Assembly: GCF_014635905.1 (NCBI RefSeq)
Contig: NZ_BMDS01000005.1
Span: 124,001 to 188,000 of the forward strand
Direction: 5' to 3'
DNA: 64,000 nucleotides
From: Limosilactobacillus caviae
Lineage (GTDB): Bacteria; Bacillota; Bacilli; Lactobacillales; Lactobacillaceae
The translations under genes and the position numbers were made by a program. Positions 53,083-60,297 of this stretch are shown piece by piece. Numbering within the stretch: the first letter of the stretch is position 1; every line of letters starts with the position of its first letter. The notes beneath the pieces were generated by a model that saw only the letters and a list, made by a program, of their open reading frames with translations, had not been told where the DNA came from and searched no databases.

Positions 53083-53823
53083 ATGGATGAACCACAACTA
53101 TTAACTTTTCAAGGCGAACCGACGTTAGATAGTCGTGAAGTTGCCAAGATGATTGGTAAACGCCATGCACACTTAATGCGTGACATTCGCTGTTACATCA
53201 ACGATATGGAGGAGAATCCAAAATTGGATTCTCGTCAATTCTTCATTGAAAGTAACTATGAATCCAGCCAAGGGAAACTTTTGCCTTGCTACTTACTAAC
53301 CAAGATGGGTTGCGAATTCGTAGCTAACAAAATGACTGGTAAGAAGGGCACATTATTTACAGCTCAGTACGTGTCACTTTTCAATGAATATCAAGAAGAA
53401 CATAAAGCGATTGAAGCTCATATGACTTCTGATGAAATTGCAGTGCGCAACCGTGAATTAAATTTCAAGGAACAATGGCTTAAAGAAATGGAAGCTCAAA
53501 ACGCAAATAAACGGGCCGAATTACTTTTGAAGATTGCAGGTCATACGCATGGTGACCTTTATCAGCAACTAATGAATGAAGCCACTGACCAGCTTATGTT
53601 CCCTGTGTACCAAGATAAGGTGTTCACTGCTGGTGATATTGCAAACCAACTTGGAGTTAGTCCTTACACAATTGGAATATGGGGACAGCGCTTAGGTCTA
53701 AAAGCACCTAAGGGAATGACTAACCGTTACGGGTATTGGAAAGGTAATCGTTATTACTATAACCAATTAGCAGTTCAGAACTTCTATGAACATCAAGCAG
53801 CAATTATTGATGACGAGCTTTAG
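53083..53823 (+). CDS. Rha-family phage regulatory protein / antirepressor (first copy)
   Basis: The 246-residue product has an N-terminal Rha domain (about 8-105: LDSREVAKMIGKRHAHLMRDI, YLLTKMGCEFVANKMTGKKG) and a C-terminal helical KilA-C/antirepressor-like domain (about 150-246) with ITGDIANQLGVSPY-type helix-turn-helix (FTAGDIANQLGVSPYTIGIW). It probably overrides the repressor or regulates early genes. AAGGAGA precedes ATG 53083. Confidence 0.9.
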   Translation: MDEPQLLTFQGEPTLDSREVAKMIGKRHAHLMRDIRCYINDMEENPKLDSRQFFIESNYESSQGKLLPCYLLTKMGCEFVANKMTGKKGTLFTAQYVSLFNEYQEEHKAIEAHMTSDEIAVRNRELNFKEQWLKEMEAQNANKRAELLLKIAGHTHGDLYQQLMNEATDQLMFPVYQDKVFTAGDIANQLGVSPYTIGIWGQRLGLKAPKGMTNRYGYWKGNRYYYNQLAVQNFYEHQAAIIDDEL

Positions 53824-53834
53824 GAGGTGACGCT

Positions 53835-54143
53835 TTGAAAGTTGAAAACAAAAAACACAGGGATCCGTTTAAGGGAGTGACTTTTTCTGGGAAACCTGTA
53901 TCAAAAAATGAATACATTGAAGCATACGAAAGTTATGTTAGTCGATGTTCGAGTAAACAGATTCTTAACTCAGATTGTGATATTCGGGAAACGGCAGAAG
54001 GGGTCTTTATTAATGGAGTAAAACAAACAGGAGTGAAAGATCTCCAAGTAAAAAAGAACTCCCATCAATTGATAGAAGTTCAAGTAGATTATCTCGCAAC
54101 ATCATTTTCAAAAGAAAAGTTTTGCTATAGTTCTAGAAATTGA
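53835..54143 (+). CDS. Prophage protein of unknown function, TTG start
   Basis: The 102-residue product starts at TTG 53835 after AGGAGGTG (53822-53829) and has no domain I recognise: a polar N-terminus, VSRCSSKQILNSDCDIRE and a beta-rich end. Its last 36 nt overlap the 3' end of a minus-strand gene, so the two transcripts would be complementary over that stretch. Confidence 0.75.
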   Translation: MKVENKKHRDPFKGVTFSGKPVSKNEYIEAYESYVSRCSSKQILNSDCDIRETAEGVFINGVKQTGVKDLQVKKNSHQLIEVQVDYLATSFSKEKFCYSSRN

Positions 54144-54464
54144 AGGAATGGTAGTAGGAATACCTTCTTCTTTTAATACTTGTTTGACTTTAGCCCATGG
54201 TTCTTCCGCTGAAATAGAATCAATAAACTTGTGTCCGTCGGGAGTTATGTCTTGAACAACGAAGTAAAGCATGCCAGACAAATCAGCTTCAGCTTTCCCA
54301 TCGATTAGTTTGCTGTCAATTGCTTGCTTTAAGGCATAGCTTGCATCTGATTGAGTAAATCCCTTTTCAGTTACATCATTAACAATTTCGATGGGGTTAG
54401 GATTTAGTGATTTATCTTGAACAGTAAGCATAACCTGCCTTAATGCTTCGTAATTTAGTTTCAT
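54108..54464 (-). CDS. DUF2513-like prophage protein on the opposite strand
   Basis: The 118-residue product (MKLNYEALRQVMLTVQDKSL, LKQAIDSKLIDG, TPDGHKFIDSI, WAKVKQVLKEEG) matches the DUF2513 pattern of phage proteins with unknown role. Start ATG 54464 is preferred; a GTG at 54479 touches the GGAGG. The ribosome site lies in a dyad, GGAGGTGAAT pairing with ATTCATCTCC upstream. It is one of two minus-strand genes inside the rightward early region. Confidence 0.82.
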   Translation of the reverse strand: MKLNYEALRQVMLTVQDKSLNPNPIEIVNDVTEKGFTQSDASYALKQAIDSKLIDGKAEADLSGMLYFVVQDITPDGHKFIDSISAEEPWAKVKQVLKEEGIPTTIPSISRTIAKLFF

Positions 54465-54500
54465 AGTATTCCTATTCACCTCCTTTCATCGGAGATGAAT
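54455..54500 (-). promoter_or_regulatory. Dyad over the ribosome site of the DUF2513 gene
   Basis: In the minus-strand RNA ATTCATCTCC could pair with GGAGGTGAAT (10 bp, one G-U) around a 7-nt loop, hiding the ribosome site. The same dyad gives GGAGATGA on the plus strand. A weak extended -10 (TGCCATACT) lies just upstream on the minus strand. Confidence 0.5.
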
Positions 54501-54530
54501 TAAGTATGGCAAAAGAGAGGAGCTGATTAG

Positions 54531-54809
54531 ATGAGCCCATATTTATACCAGATGAACAGGCTAGAGTTTTGTAATGTTTGGAAGTCAATAAAAAAGGTTG
54601 GAAATAAGGAAATTGAAGTTCCTATGTCATTATCAACCTTTAACAGACGCAGGTCATGGGCGCAAGAAAACTATCCAGATTGGCGAAAGGTATTTCTTGC
54701 CAGTGGTCGCGTTGATCTGAAGGAATATCAAAAGTTTGAAACATTTCGATCAGAAAGATACTACGAAGATCATGAAAGTCCATATGTAAAAGCGTTGAGA
54801 GGTGATTAG
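54531..54809 (+). CDS. Small prophage protein, possibly DNA-binding
   Basis: The 92-residue product (SLSTFNRRRSWAQENYPDW, FETFRSERYYEDHESPYV) is rich in Arg, Tyr and Trp and resembles small phage proteins of the DUF771/excisionase type only loosely. GAGAGGAGCTGATTAG precedes ATG 54531. The next gene starts directly after its stop. Confidence 0.75.
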   Translation: MSPYLYQMNRLEFCNVWKSIKKVGNKEIEVPMSLSTFNRRRSWAQENYPDWRKVFLASGRVDLKEYQKFETFRSERYYEDHESPYVKALRGD

Positions 54810-54932
54810 ATGGCATATCTATCGTGGTGCGTGTTAGCAATTATGGCTTGCTTCTTAATTGGAGCAATCGTCAACGTTATCGAAGGTGAAAAGCTGAATG
54901 TGCTGAAAGAAAAGTACAGAAAGAAACATTAG
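54810..54932 (+). CDS. Small membrane protein (40 aa)
   Basis: MAYLSWCVLAIMACFLIGAI forms one transmembrane helix, followed by a basic tail ending KEKYRKKH. ATG 54810 is immediately after the stop of the preceding gene, whose AGAGGTGATTAG end supplies the ribosome site. Such single-helix proteins are common in phage early operons; function unknown. Confidence 0.7.
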   Translation: MAYLSWCVLAIMACFLIGAIVNVIEGEKLNVLKEKYRKKH

Positions 54933-54942
54933 GAGGTAAAAA

Positions 54943-55230
54943 ATGGAACCATCAAAAGAATTTTTAGAAGTATTAGAAGATGAAAAAAAGCGTCTAGAAA
55001 ACGAAGTCTCAAAAATAGATCTTCAAAGTCCAGACGCATATAAACAGGCATGTAAATTAGCAGATACTTATTCAAATTATTTTTATAAACGCCACGAACC
55101 AATGATCGCAATTGAATTTAAAAACTTTATTATGGGCGTTTATTCAAAGCATAAAATTGGAAATCTTAGCGATAAAGAAATTCATGACAAACTCTGTAAA
55201 ACTCTTCAAGATATTTTAAATCATCCTTAG
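54943..55230 (+). CDS. Helical prophage protein of unknown function
   Basis: The 95-residue product is charged and mostly helical (MEPSKEFLEVLEDEKKRLEN, then KIGNLSDKEIHDKLCKTLQD). AGGAGGTAAAAA precedes ATG 54943. Its final 65 nt are overlapped by a convergent minus-strand gene. Confidence 0.78.
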   Translation: MEPSKEFLEVLEDEKKRLENEVSKIDLQSPDAYKQACKLADTYSNYFYKRHEPMIAIEFKNFIMGVYSKHKIGNLSDKEIHDKLCKTLQDILNHP

Positions 55231-55504
55231 TAGTTCTATCTCTTCGTTGAGTATTTTGTATTACTAAAACAAATTGTGCTAAGGCAAATCTAAAATTTTT
55301 GTACTGACCTGGGTCAATAATTGTACTTGTTTCATTAAATAAACTTTCAAAAGAATCAACGTTCTTTTTGAAAAGATTAAATCTGAAATTAAATTGTTTT
55401 TTATGAGCTTTATCCGTATCAATTCCATCAATTAAATCTCTCATATCAGACACAATTAATTCCATATATTCAAATGACAAGTCTCTATATAATCCATCAG
55501 CCAT
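55166..55504 (-). CDS. Helical prophage protein on the opposite strand
   Basis: The 112-residue all-helical product (MADGLYRDLSFEYMELIVSD, FRFALAQFVLVIQNTQRRDR) starts at ATG 55504 with a very strong ribosome site, GGAGGTGATTAT. It overlaps the preceding + gene tail to tail by 65 nt. An extended -10 promoter (TGATATAAT, about 55526-55534, minus strand) suggests it is transcribed on its own, possibly during lysogeny. No family recognised. Confidence 0.78.
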   Translation of the reverse strand: MADGLYRDLSFEYMELIVSDMRDLIDGIDTDKAHKKQFNFRFNLFKKNVDSFESLFNETSTIIDPGQYKNFRFALAQFVLVIQNTQRRDRTTKDDLKYLEEFYRVCHEFLYR

Positions 55505-55534
55505 ATAATCACCTCCATTGAGATGATTATATCA
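55503..55534 (-). promoter_or_regulatory. Promoter and 13-bp dyad before the antisense gene
   Basis: ATATAATCACCTC (55503-55515) and GAGATGATTATAT (55520-55532) form a near-perfect 13-bp dyad with 4-nt loop covering ribosome site, start codon and the minus-strand -10 box TATAAT (extended by TG). If transcription starts near 55519 the dyad acts as DNA (operator); if further upstream, it folds in RNA and hides the ribosome site. Confidence 0.55.
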
Positions 55535-55555
55535 AACCAAAGGAAGGTGAAAGAA

Positions 55556-55741
55556 ATGATTAATAAAATAATCAATTCCAAAATGTTAGCCATGCTAATA
55601 GGTGCTTGGATCACCTATTGTGCAGGTGTTGGTGATTATGGCGGAGCAGTGTTCCTGCTGTTCTTCTACTCACTATTGTTGTGGGACTTGAACACAAAAA
55701 AGCCACCGGCGCTGGTAACACCGATGGCAATAAGTAACTAA
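55556..55741 (+). CDS. Small membrane protein (61 aa)
   Basis: The product starts at ATG 55556 (MINKIINSKMLAMLIGAWIT), after GGAAGGTGAAAGAA; ATG 55523 in frame lies in the dyad and has no ribosome site. One or two hydrophobic segments (about 10-25 and 28-48: VFLLFFYSLLLWDL) precede a polar tail. Unknown function. Confidence 0.72.
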   Translation: MINKIINSKMLAMLIGAWITYCAGVGDYGGAVFLLFFYSLLLWDLNTKKPPALVTPMAISN

Positions 55742-55772
55742 GAAAAATATAACACTAAGGGGATTATAACAC

Positions 55773-56060
55773 ATGAATGATCAAAAAAACGAAGAATTGC
55801 GTAAAGCGGTTGAAAAAGTAATCGGTGAGAAAGTCGACCACTTTTTCATTGTTGCAAGTAATGATCAAGGAATGGAGCTAGCTTCCATGTTCGGAAGAAC
55901 ACCTATGATTGCTTATCCGTTAGCAGAAATCTTTAAAGCTAAGCCAGAACTTGAGAATCAAGTAGAAAAAGCTAAAAAGTTTCAAGAACAATCAGTTAAG
56001 GAGAATTTTAATCAACTACTTAAAGTTCTAGCGGATCAGCTTGGAGGTAAAAAGCAATGA
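55773..56060 (+). CDS. Conserved small phage protein, unknown function
   Basis: The 95-residue acidic product has a mixed N-terminal part (KVIGEKVDHFFIVASNDQG) and a helical C-terminus. AAGGGGATTATAACAC precedes ATG 55773. The gene overlaps the next by 4 nt (ATGA). Genes like this stand before recT in lactobacillus phages. Confidence 0.8.
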   Translation: MNDQKNEELRKAVEKVIGEKVDHFFIVASNDQGMELASMFGRTPMIAYPLAEIFKAKPELENQVEKAKKFQEQSVKENFNQLLKVLADQLGGKKQ

Positions 56061-56326
56061 ACTTATCCGAAATTTTTGCCCGTAATTTACGAGTTCGTAT
56101 GGCAACGCTTGATTATAAAACAAGCGATTTATTCAGACTTACAGGAATTGCTAAAACAACCTTAATGGCTTTGCAGAGTGGACACAATAAAGGTGTTCAA
56201 TTTACGACAGTTGAAAAATTAGCAGTTGCGTTAAAGTGCAATCCTTGGCAGTTGTTTGATGAGGACATGAATTGGACTGCCTATAAGTGGGCTAACAAGT
56301 ATCAGGGGGTAAATAAAAATGAATAA
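56057..56326 (+). CDS. XRE-family helix-turn-helix protein
   Basis: The 89-residue protein has a Cro/CI-type fold (about 5-75: NLRVRMATLDYKTSDLFRLT, IAKTTLMALQSGHN, TTVEKLAVALKCNPWQLF). It overlaps both neighbours by 4 and 8 nt, so it is made with recT and may tune this part of the operon. It is distinct from the cI and cro products. Confidence 0.88.
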   Translation: MNLSEIFARNLRVRMATLDYKTSDLFRLTGIAKTTLMALQSGHNKGVQFTTVEKLAVALKCNPWQLFDEDMNWTAYKWANKYQGVNKNE

Positions 56327-57242
56327 TCAGGTAGTAAATACACAACAAATTACGGTAAAGCAGTTCGTTAATATGAACTCAACTAAGAAGCGTTTTGAAG
56401 ATGTACTTGGTAAGCGAGCATCACAATTTATGTCAAGCATCGTCAGCGTCGTTAATTCTAATCAGAATCTACAGCATGTTGATGCAGGAAGCGTAATTAA
56501 TTCTGCATTAGTTGCAGCTGCTTTGGACTTACCAATTAATCCAAGCTTAGGGTACATGTATATCGTGCCCTATAAAGGACAAGCACAGCCTCAAATGGGC
56601 TATAAAGGCTATATTCAGCTAGCACAGCGTTCTGGTCAATATAAGCATCTCAATGCGATTGCTGTATATGCTGATGAGTTTCAAGGGTGGAATCCATTAA
56701 CCGAAGAGATAGATTATCAACCTAACTTTCACGATAGAAACGGCGAACAGCCAGTCGGCTATCTTGGCTACCTTGAATTGCTGAACGGCTTTCAGAAGAC
56801 AGTTTATTGGACGAGAGAGCAGATTGACGATCACCGTAAGCGATTCTCAAAGATGAGCGGCGGTAATACTCCTAAAGGCGTTTGGGAAGATAATTTCGAT
56901 GCGATGGCACTTAAGACGGTGCTACGAAATCTTCTTACCAAATGGGGGCCAATGACTGTTGACATGCAAACAGCCTATAACGCTGATGAAGAGGAACATA
57001 ATGAAGCGCCTAAAGATGTAACGTCTGAGCAAAATAATGAAGAGGGCTATCAAACACAAGACATTCTGAATAGCTTTGATCAAGCTGAAAAAGAAAAGGC
57101 TTCTAAAGAAGAGGCTAAGCCAGCCAAGAAAGCTACTAAAACAGCAAAGAAGACAGTTAAAAAGGGGGATCAAGTAAATGGTACTAGCGAAAGTCAAGAA
57201 GAACTCTTCCCAGACGGAACCATTACCCCTCACACAAAGTAA
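56319..57242 (+). CDS. recT: RecT-family single-strand annealing protein
   Basis: The 307-residue protein has the RecT core (about 20-215: PSLGYMYIVPYKGQAQPQMG, YKGYIQLAQRSGQYKHLNA) and a Lys/Ala-rich low-complexity tail (KPAKKATKTAKKTVKKG). It anneals complementary single strands in phage recombination. It overlaps the nuclease gene by 65 nt in another frame; the tail may serve to carry that overlap. Confidence 0.95.
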   Translation: MNNQVVNTQQITVKQFVNMNSTKKRFEDVLGKRASQFMSSIVSVVNSNQNLQHVDAGSVINSALVAAALDLPINPSLGYMYIVPYKGQAQPQMGYKGYIQLAQRSGQYKHLNAIAVYADEFQGWNPLTEEIDYQPNFHDRNGEQPVGYLGYLELLNGFQKTVYWTREQIDDHRKRFSKMSGGNTPKGVWEDNFDAMALKTVLRNLLTKWGPMTVDMQTAYNADEEEHNEAPKDVTSEQNNEEGYQTQDILNSFDQAEKEKASKEEAKPAKKATKTAKKTVKKGDQVNGTSESQEELFPDGTITPHTK

Positions 57243-58113
57243 TTATTATGACCACGACACTGATTTTCAGTACATGAGTAAATCTGTGTTTCAGGGATTT
57301 GAAGAATGCGAGGCCGAAGAACTCGCTGAATTAAAAGGTGAATGGGATCCTGATGATCATAAGAAGAAATCAGGCCAACCTGATCCTCTAATTTTTGGAA
57401 ACTTTATCCATAGTTATTTTCAAGGCGAAGAAGCACATGAAGAGTTTTTGAAAGAGAAAAAGACGATTAAGGAGATATATAAGCATAACAACAAAGGTGA
57501 GCCTACAACTAACCTAAAGGCGGCTTATGACAAAAAAGGTGAAGCTTATTCCTTAATTAATAAGATGAAGTTAAATAAGTACTTCAATCGTGCATATAAA
57601 CCACGTGATCCAAAGAACAAGGAAGTTATCGTAACTGGTGAAATTGGTGGATATCTATGGAAAGGCAAGATTGACAGCTTAAATCTTGAAGAACAGTATT
57701 TCTGTGATCTTAAAACTACTAAAGATATTCATGCTGCTAATTGGATTAAAAAAGGTGACAGAAACATTAAAACTAACTTTGTAGAAGCGTATGGCTACTA
57801 CATGCAAATGGCAATCTATCAGGAACTTATTCGGCAGACGTTTGATATTACCTGCTTGCCGTTGATGTTTGTTGTCAGCAAGCAACAGCCAATTCCTGAA
57901 GTATGTAATTTGAAGTTTGATCAATACGATCCTCAACACCCGGACGTTAAGTATTTGATGGACGATGCGTTAGAGACCGCTAAGAAATTACAACCACATT
58001 TTTGGAAAGTGATGATGGGCGAAGAAAAGCCTAGACGATGTGGTAAGTGTGCTTACTGTCGTTACACAAATAACAGTCCTGAATTTATTTTGCCAACGCA
58101 AATCGAGGTATAA
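57178..58113 (+). CDS. PD-(D/E)XK exonuclease, RecE/Cas4-like
   Basis: The 311-residue protein has a RecB-type nuclease core: GNFIHSY (H78), E155, GKIDSL (D166), CDLKTTK (D177, K179) and a following Q/Y helix (YYMQMAIYQE). The C-terminus has CGKCAYC and an upstream Cys (EEC near residue 44), recalling the Fe-S clusters of Cas4/AddB. It would resect ends for RecT. Start ATG 57178 is inside recT. Confidence 0.9.
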   Translation: MVLAKVKKNSSQTEPLPLTQSNYYDHDTDFQYMSKSVFQGFEECEAEELAELKGEWDPDDHKKKSGQPDPLIFGNFIHSYFQGEEAHEEFLKEKKTIKEIYKHNNKGEPTTNLKAAYDKKGEAYSLINKMKLNKYFNRAYKPRDPKNKEVIVTGEIGGYLWKGKIDSLNLEEQYFCDLKTTKDIHAANWIKKGDRNIKTNFVEAYGYYMQMAIYQELIRQTFDITCLPLMFVVSKQQPIPEVCNLKFDQYDPQHPDVKYLMDDALETAKKLQPHFWKVMMGEEKPRRCGKCAYCRYTNNSPEFILPTQIEV

Positions 58114-58116
58114 ACA

Positions 58117-58332
58117 ATGGAACAACATCCTAGTTATTACACAAATATTCCTGCTTTTGTTAGATATGATGAAGAACTTCTTAGAAAACCAAAGTCAATT
58201 CTGCTTTATGGAGAAATTGTTGCCTTATCTAATCAAAAAGGATACTGCTGGGCTAGTAATTCTTATTTTGCAGAAAGATTAAGAGTTTCTGGAAGAATGA
58301 TACAAGACTACCTATGCTTCACGACCTGGTGA
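58117..58332 (+). CDS. N-terminal fragment of the replication initiator
   Basis: The 71-residue frame carries the start and first helices of the winged-helix domain and ends at TGA 58330-58332 because of the 2-bp loss. The DNA-binding domain is incomplete, so it is probably inactive, though it could act as a decoy dimerisation fragment. Confidence 0.55.
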   Translation: MEQHPSYYTNIPAFVRYDEELLRKPKSILLYGEIVALSNQKGYCWASNSYFAERLRVSGRMIQDYLCFTTW

Positions 58333-58342
58333 AGTAGATTTC

Positions 58343-58777
58343 ATGAGGGGTGACGAAATGGACTTCACGAGACCTGGTGAAGCAGACTTCGCAGAGAATA
58401 TTACAAGTATTAATAATACAAGTACTAATAAGCTGTTAGCTGATGCACAGCATTCCTTCCAGGAAATCACTACCCTTTGGCAAAATAATTGGGGATTTCC
58501 TAATGGGATTGCTCAACAAGATTTAACTGAGTGGAGTAAGGAATTTGGTAATAACCTTGTTTATTACTGTGTTGAGTTTGCTTTGAGACACAATGTAACA
58601 GCGAGAGGTGCAGACCCCTACCTTAACAGGAAGCTCAGCGACTATCGAAAACAAGGAATTAAGACCGTACAAGCTGCTATTGAGTCTGATCAACGTCACG
58701 AGCAACAAATGAGCCGTGAATATCAGCAAAAGAACAATTCGGCTCCTAGAAAGCCAAAGAAACGAATATACGATTAG
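58343..58777 (+). CDS. C-terminal DnaD-like fragment of the replication initiator
   Basis: The 144-residue frame may be translated alone: ATG 58358 lies 5 nt after AGGGGTGA, itself within the repeat. The DnaD-type domain loads helicase through the DnaC-like protein encoded next. Whether this fragment suffices for replication is unknown. It ends 11 nt before the DnaC-like start. Confidence 0.6.
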   Translation: MRGDEMDFTRPGEADFAENITSINNTSTNKLLADAQHSFQEITTLWQNNWGFPNGIAQQDLTEWSKEFGNNLVYYCVEFALRHNVTARGADPYLNRKLSDYRKQGIKTVQAAIESDQRHEQQMSREYQQKNNSAPRKPKKRIYD

Positions 58778-58788
58778 AGGTGGTTAAG

Positions 58789-59628
58789 ATGGCCCTTACT
58801 AAAGCGCAATGGGACATCGATCCTAAGTTGTTTGAACAAGCTGGTGTAAATATCCATGATCCGAAACTCAAAGAAAAGATGGAACAACGTGCTAAGCAAA
58901 TGCACAACAAATTTAATCGTGACTTACAAAGAAATAAGACTAAGGCCGTGTGGAATAAGTCTCTGTGGTCTTCTGGAGAAATTGTATTCAATTTCAAAGA
59001 CTGGAAGCCAGACGAACGGGAAAATCCACAGCAAGCCCGATTTTTAGGCAGAAAGGCACTCAATCTATCCAAAGAAATGATTAACGGCCACTTAAACGTT
59101 GTTATGAGTGGAGATGCTGGAGTAGGTAAGACCTCATTAGCGTTAGCCATGCTTAATCTGCTACGTCATAACGGTAAGCAAGTTCTATTTGTCTCAACTG
59201 TTGCTTTGAGTGAGTTAGTTAGTCAACAGTACGAGTACAAGGATAGAAAAGAACGACTGCAAGGCCTTAAACGGGCAATGGACACATGCGATGTTTTGCT
59301 GCTTGATGATCTTGGAGCAGATGGAGGAAGTATCGAAAAAGTTTCGGGTGATGGCTATATTGGCGCTCGTAAGGACGTACAGGCGCTTTTATTCAGTGTT
59401 GCCAATAATCGATACGAAGGTACGGAAAAAGAGCGTAAACGGGCTAATGAGAAGAATATCAAGCTAATTAAGCCTGTTCACCAGACAATCATTACAACAA
59501 ACAATACAACCGATGAATTAATCCGAATTTATGGAGAGCGAACGATTAGCCGTCTAGTTACTCGTGACCCTAATCATCGCTTGCCATTTAACGAAATGGA
59601 CGATATGCGAATAAAAGAAGGTATTTAA
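58789..59628 (+). CDS. DnaC/DnaI-like helicase-loading ATPase
   Basis: The 279-residue AAA+ protein has Walker A GDAGVGKT (108-115), Walker B LLLDDLGA (170-177), and a sensor-1 ITTNNTTDELIRIYGERT segment with arginine finger ISRLV. The N-terminal 75 residues bind helicase. It would load host DnaB helicase onto phage origin DNA with the initiator. ATG 58789 follows AGAGGTGG. Confidence 0.93.
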   Translation: MALTKAQWDIDPKLFEQAGVNIHDPKLKEKMEQRAKQMHNKFNRDLQRNKTKAVWNKSLWSSGEIVFNFKDWKPDERENPQQARFLGRKALNLSKEMINGHLNVVMSGDAGVGKTSLALAMLNLLRHNGKQVLFVSTVALSELVSQQYEYKDRKERLQGLKRAMDTCDVLLLDDLGADGGSIEKVSGDGYIGARKDVQALLFSVANNRYEGTEKERKRANEKNIKLIKPVHQTIITTNNTTDELIRIYGERTISRLVTRDPNHRLPFNEMDDMRIKEGI

Positions 59629-59629
59629 C

Positions 59630-59779
59630 ATGAAAACAATACGCCCTGCTTGTAATGGAAGCGGCACGTATTTAGACCATAAATGCTGTGTATGTGGTGG
59701 AAAGGGAATCTATCACATTAGCAACGAATTAATTATGATGATGTATCGCAACGGAGATTTGAAGGGGAAGACAGCATGA
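59630..59779 (+). CDS. Tiny zinc-finger protein (49 aa)
   Basis: MKTIRPACNGSGTYLDHKCC then VCGGKGIYHIS contains CNGSG and CVCGGKG, a half of the DnaJ-type CxxCxGxG zinc module. ATG 59630 overlaps nothing but is one base after the ATPase stop region; the stop overlaps the next start (ATGA). Short zinc-finger proteins like this are frequent in lactobacillus phages. Confidence 0.72.
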   Translation: MKTIRPACNGSGTYLDHKCCVCGGKGIYHISNELIMMMYRNGDLKGKTA

Positions 59780-60297
59780 ATGCAGAAGAGTATTTAACAA
59801 CCGATGAGCTGGTTTACACGATTAATCATAGCCAAGAGATTGATCGTGGCGATGAAATGGGACCATTTGCCGTTAAACGGGGCAAGTATGTTTATGTTTA
59901 CCGCACATGGCAGGACGCACGAGACGAAGAAGAACGTAAGCCGATGTGGCAGATGATGATTCCTGTTAACATCGAAAGCTTGTCAGAATTATACGAACGA
60001 GAAGATTTAGACGCTGATGATCTAGAAAGTAAAGGCTTCTGGCCTCTGATTGAACTCATTAGCAAGTATGCACATACACCGTTAGTTTTTCGAGGCACAG
60101 TGCTAAGCGATAATGACAAAGAAGAACTGAGGCACCGTTTGCTAGGCTACTTCAAAGATCATAGTTTTAGTGAGGATTACCGTAATGGACGCTTAGACGC
60201 AATGTACGGTGTCATGTGCCAGCTTGGCATGGAAGATGATTACGACGCAGCTAAAGGCTCATATAAAGCTATGAAGATTAAGGCGGTGAATGAATGA
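59776..60297 (+). CDS. Prophage protein of unknown function
   Basis: The 173-residue acidic product has no motif I can name: MNAEEYLTTDELVYTINHSQ, an aromatic/charged middle (YVYVYRTWQDARDEEER) and SKYAHTPLVFRG, which resembles the TPxxER segment of the two genes at 61009 and 61466. Linked by 4-nt overlaps to both neighbours. Confidence 0.8.
   Translation: MNAEEYLTTDELVYTINHSQEIDRGDEMGPFAVKRGKYVYVYRTWQDARDEEERKPMWQMMIPVNIESLSELYEREDLDADDLESKGFWPLIELISKYAHTPLVFRGTVLSDNDKEELRHRLLGYFKDHSFSEDYRNGRLDAMYGVMCQLGMEDDYDAAKGSYKAMKIKAVNE

Larger units (their letters stand above)
58117..58777 (+). pseudogene. Frameshifted DnaD-like replication initiator (replisome organiser)
   Basis: The N-terminal part (MEQHPSYYTNIPAFVRYDEE to MIQDYL) is the usual start of phage helix-turn-helix initiators; the C-terminal part (about the last 100 residues: WSKEFGNNLVYYCVEFALRH, YLNRKLSDYRKQGIKTVQAA) is the DnaD-type domain. 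They are in different frames. Near 58318-58345 and 58364-58391 a unit is repeated; the first lacks two bases (TTCACGACCTGG against TTCACGAGACCTGG). Putting GA back joins the frames as ..QDYLCFTRPGEVDFMRG. The joined protein, about 220 residues, also lacks part of the winged helix and linker, so an earlier in-frame deletion is likely. Confidence 0.8.

Noticed and set aside
54506-54526. Six-codon frame ATG..TGA (MAKERS) ending just before the gene at 54531, behind GGAGATGA
   Set aside because: Could be a leader peptide, but this short a frame arises by chance and the TGA overlaps the ribosome site of the next gene; not enough evidence.
58040-58282. 80-codon frame overlapping the nuclease and initiator genes
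   Set aside because: Overlaps two better-supported frames and has no family likeness.
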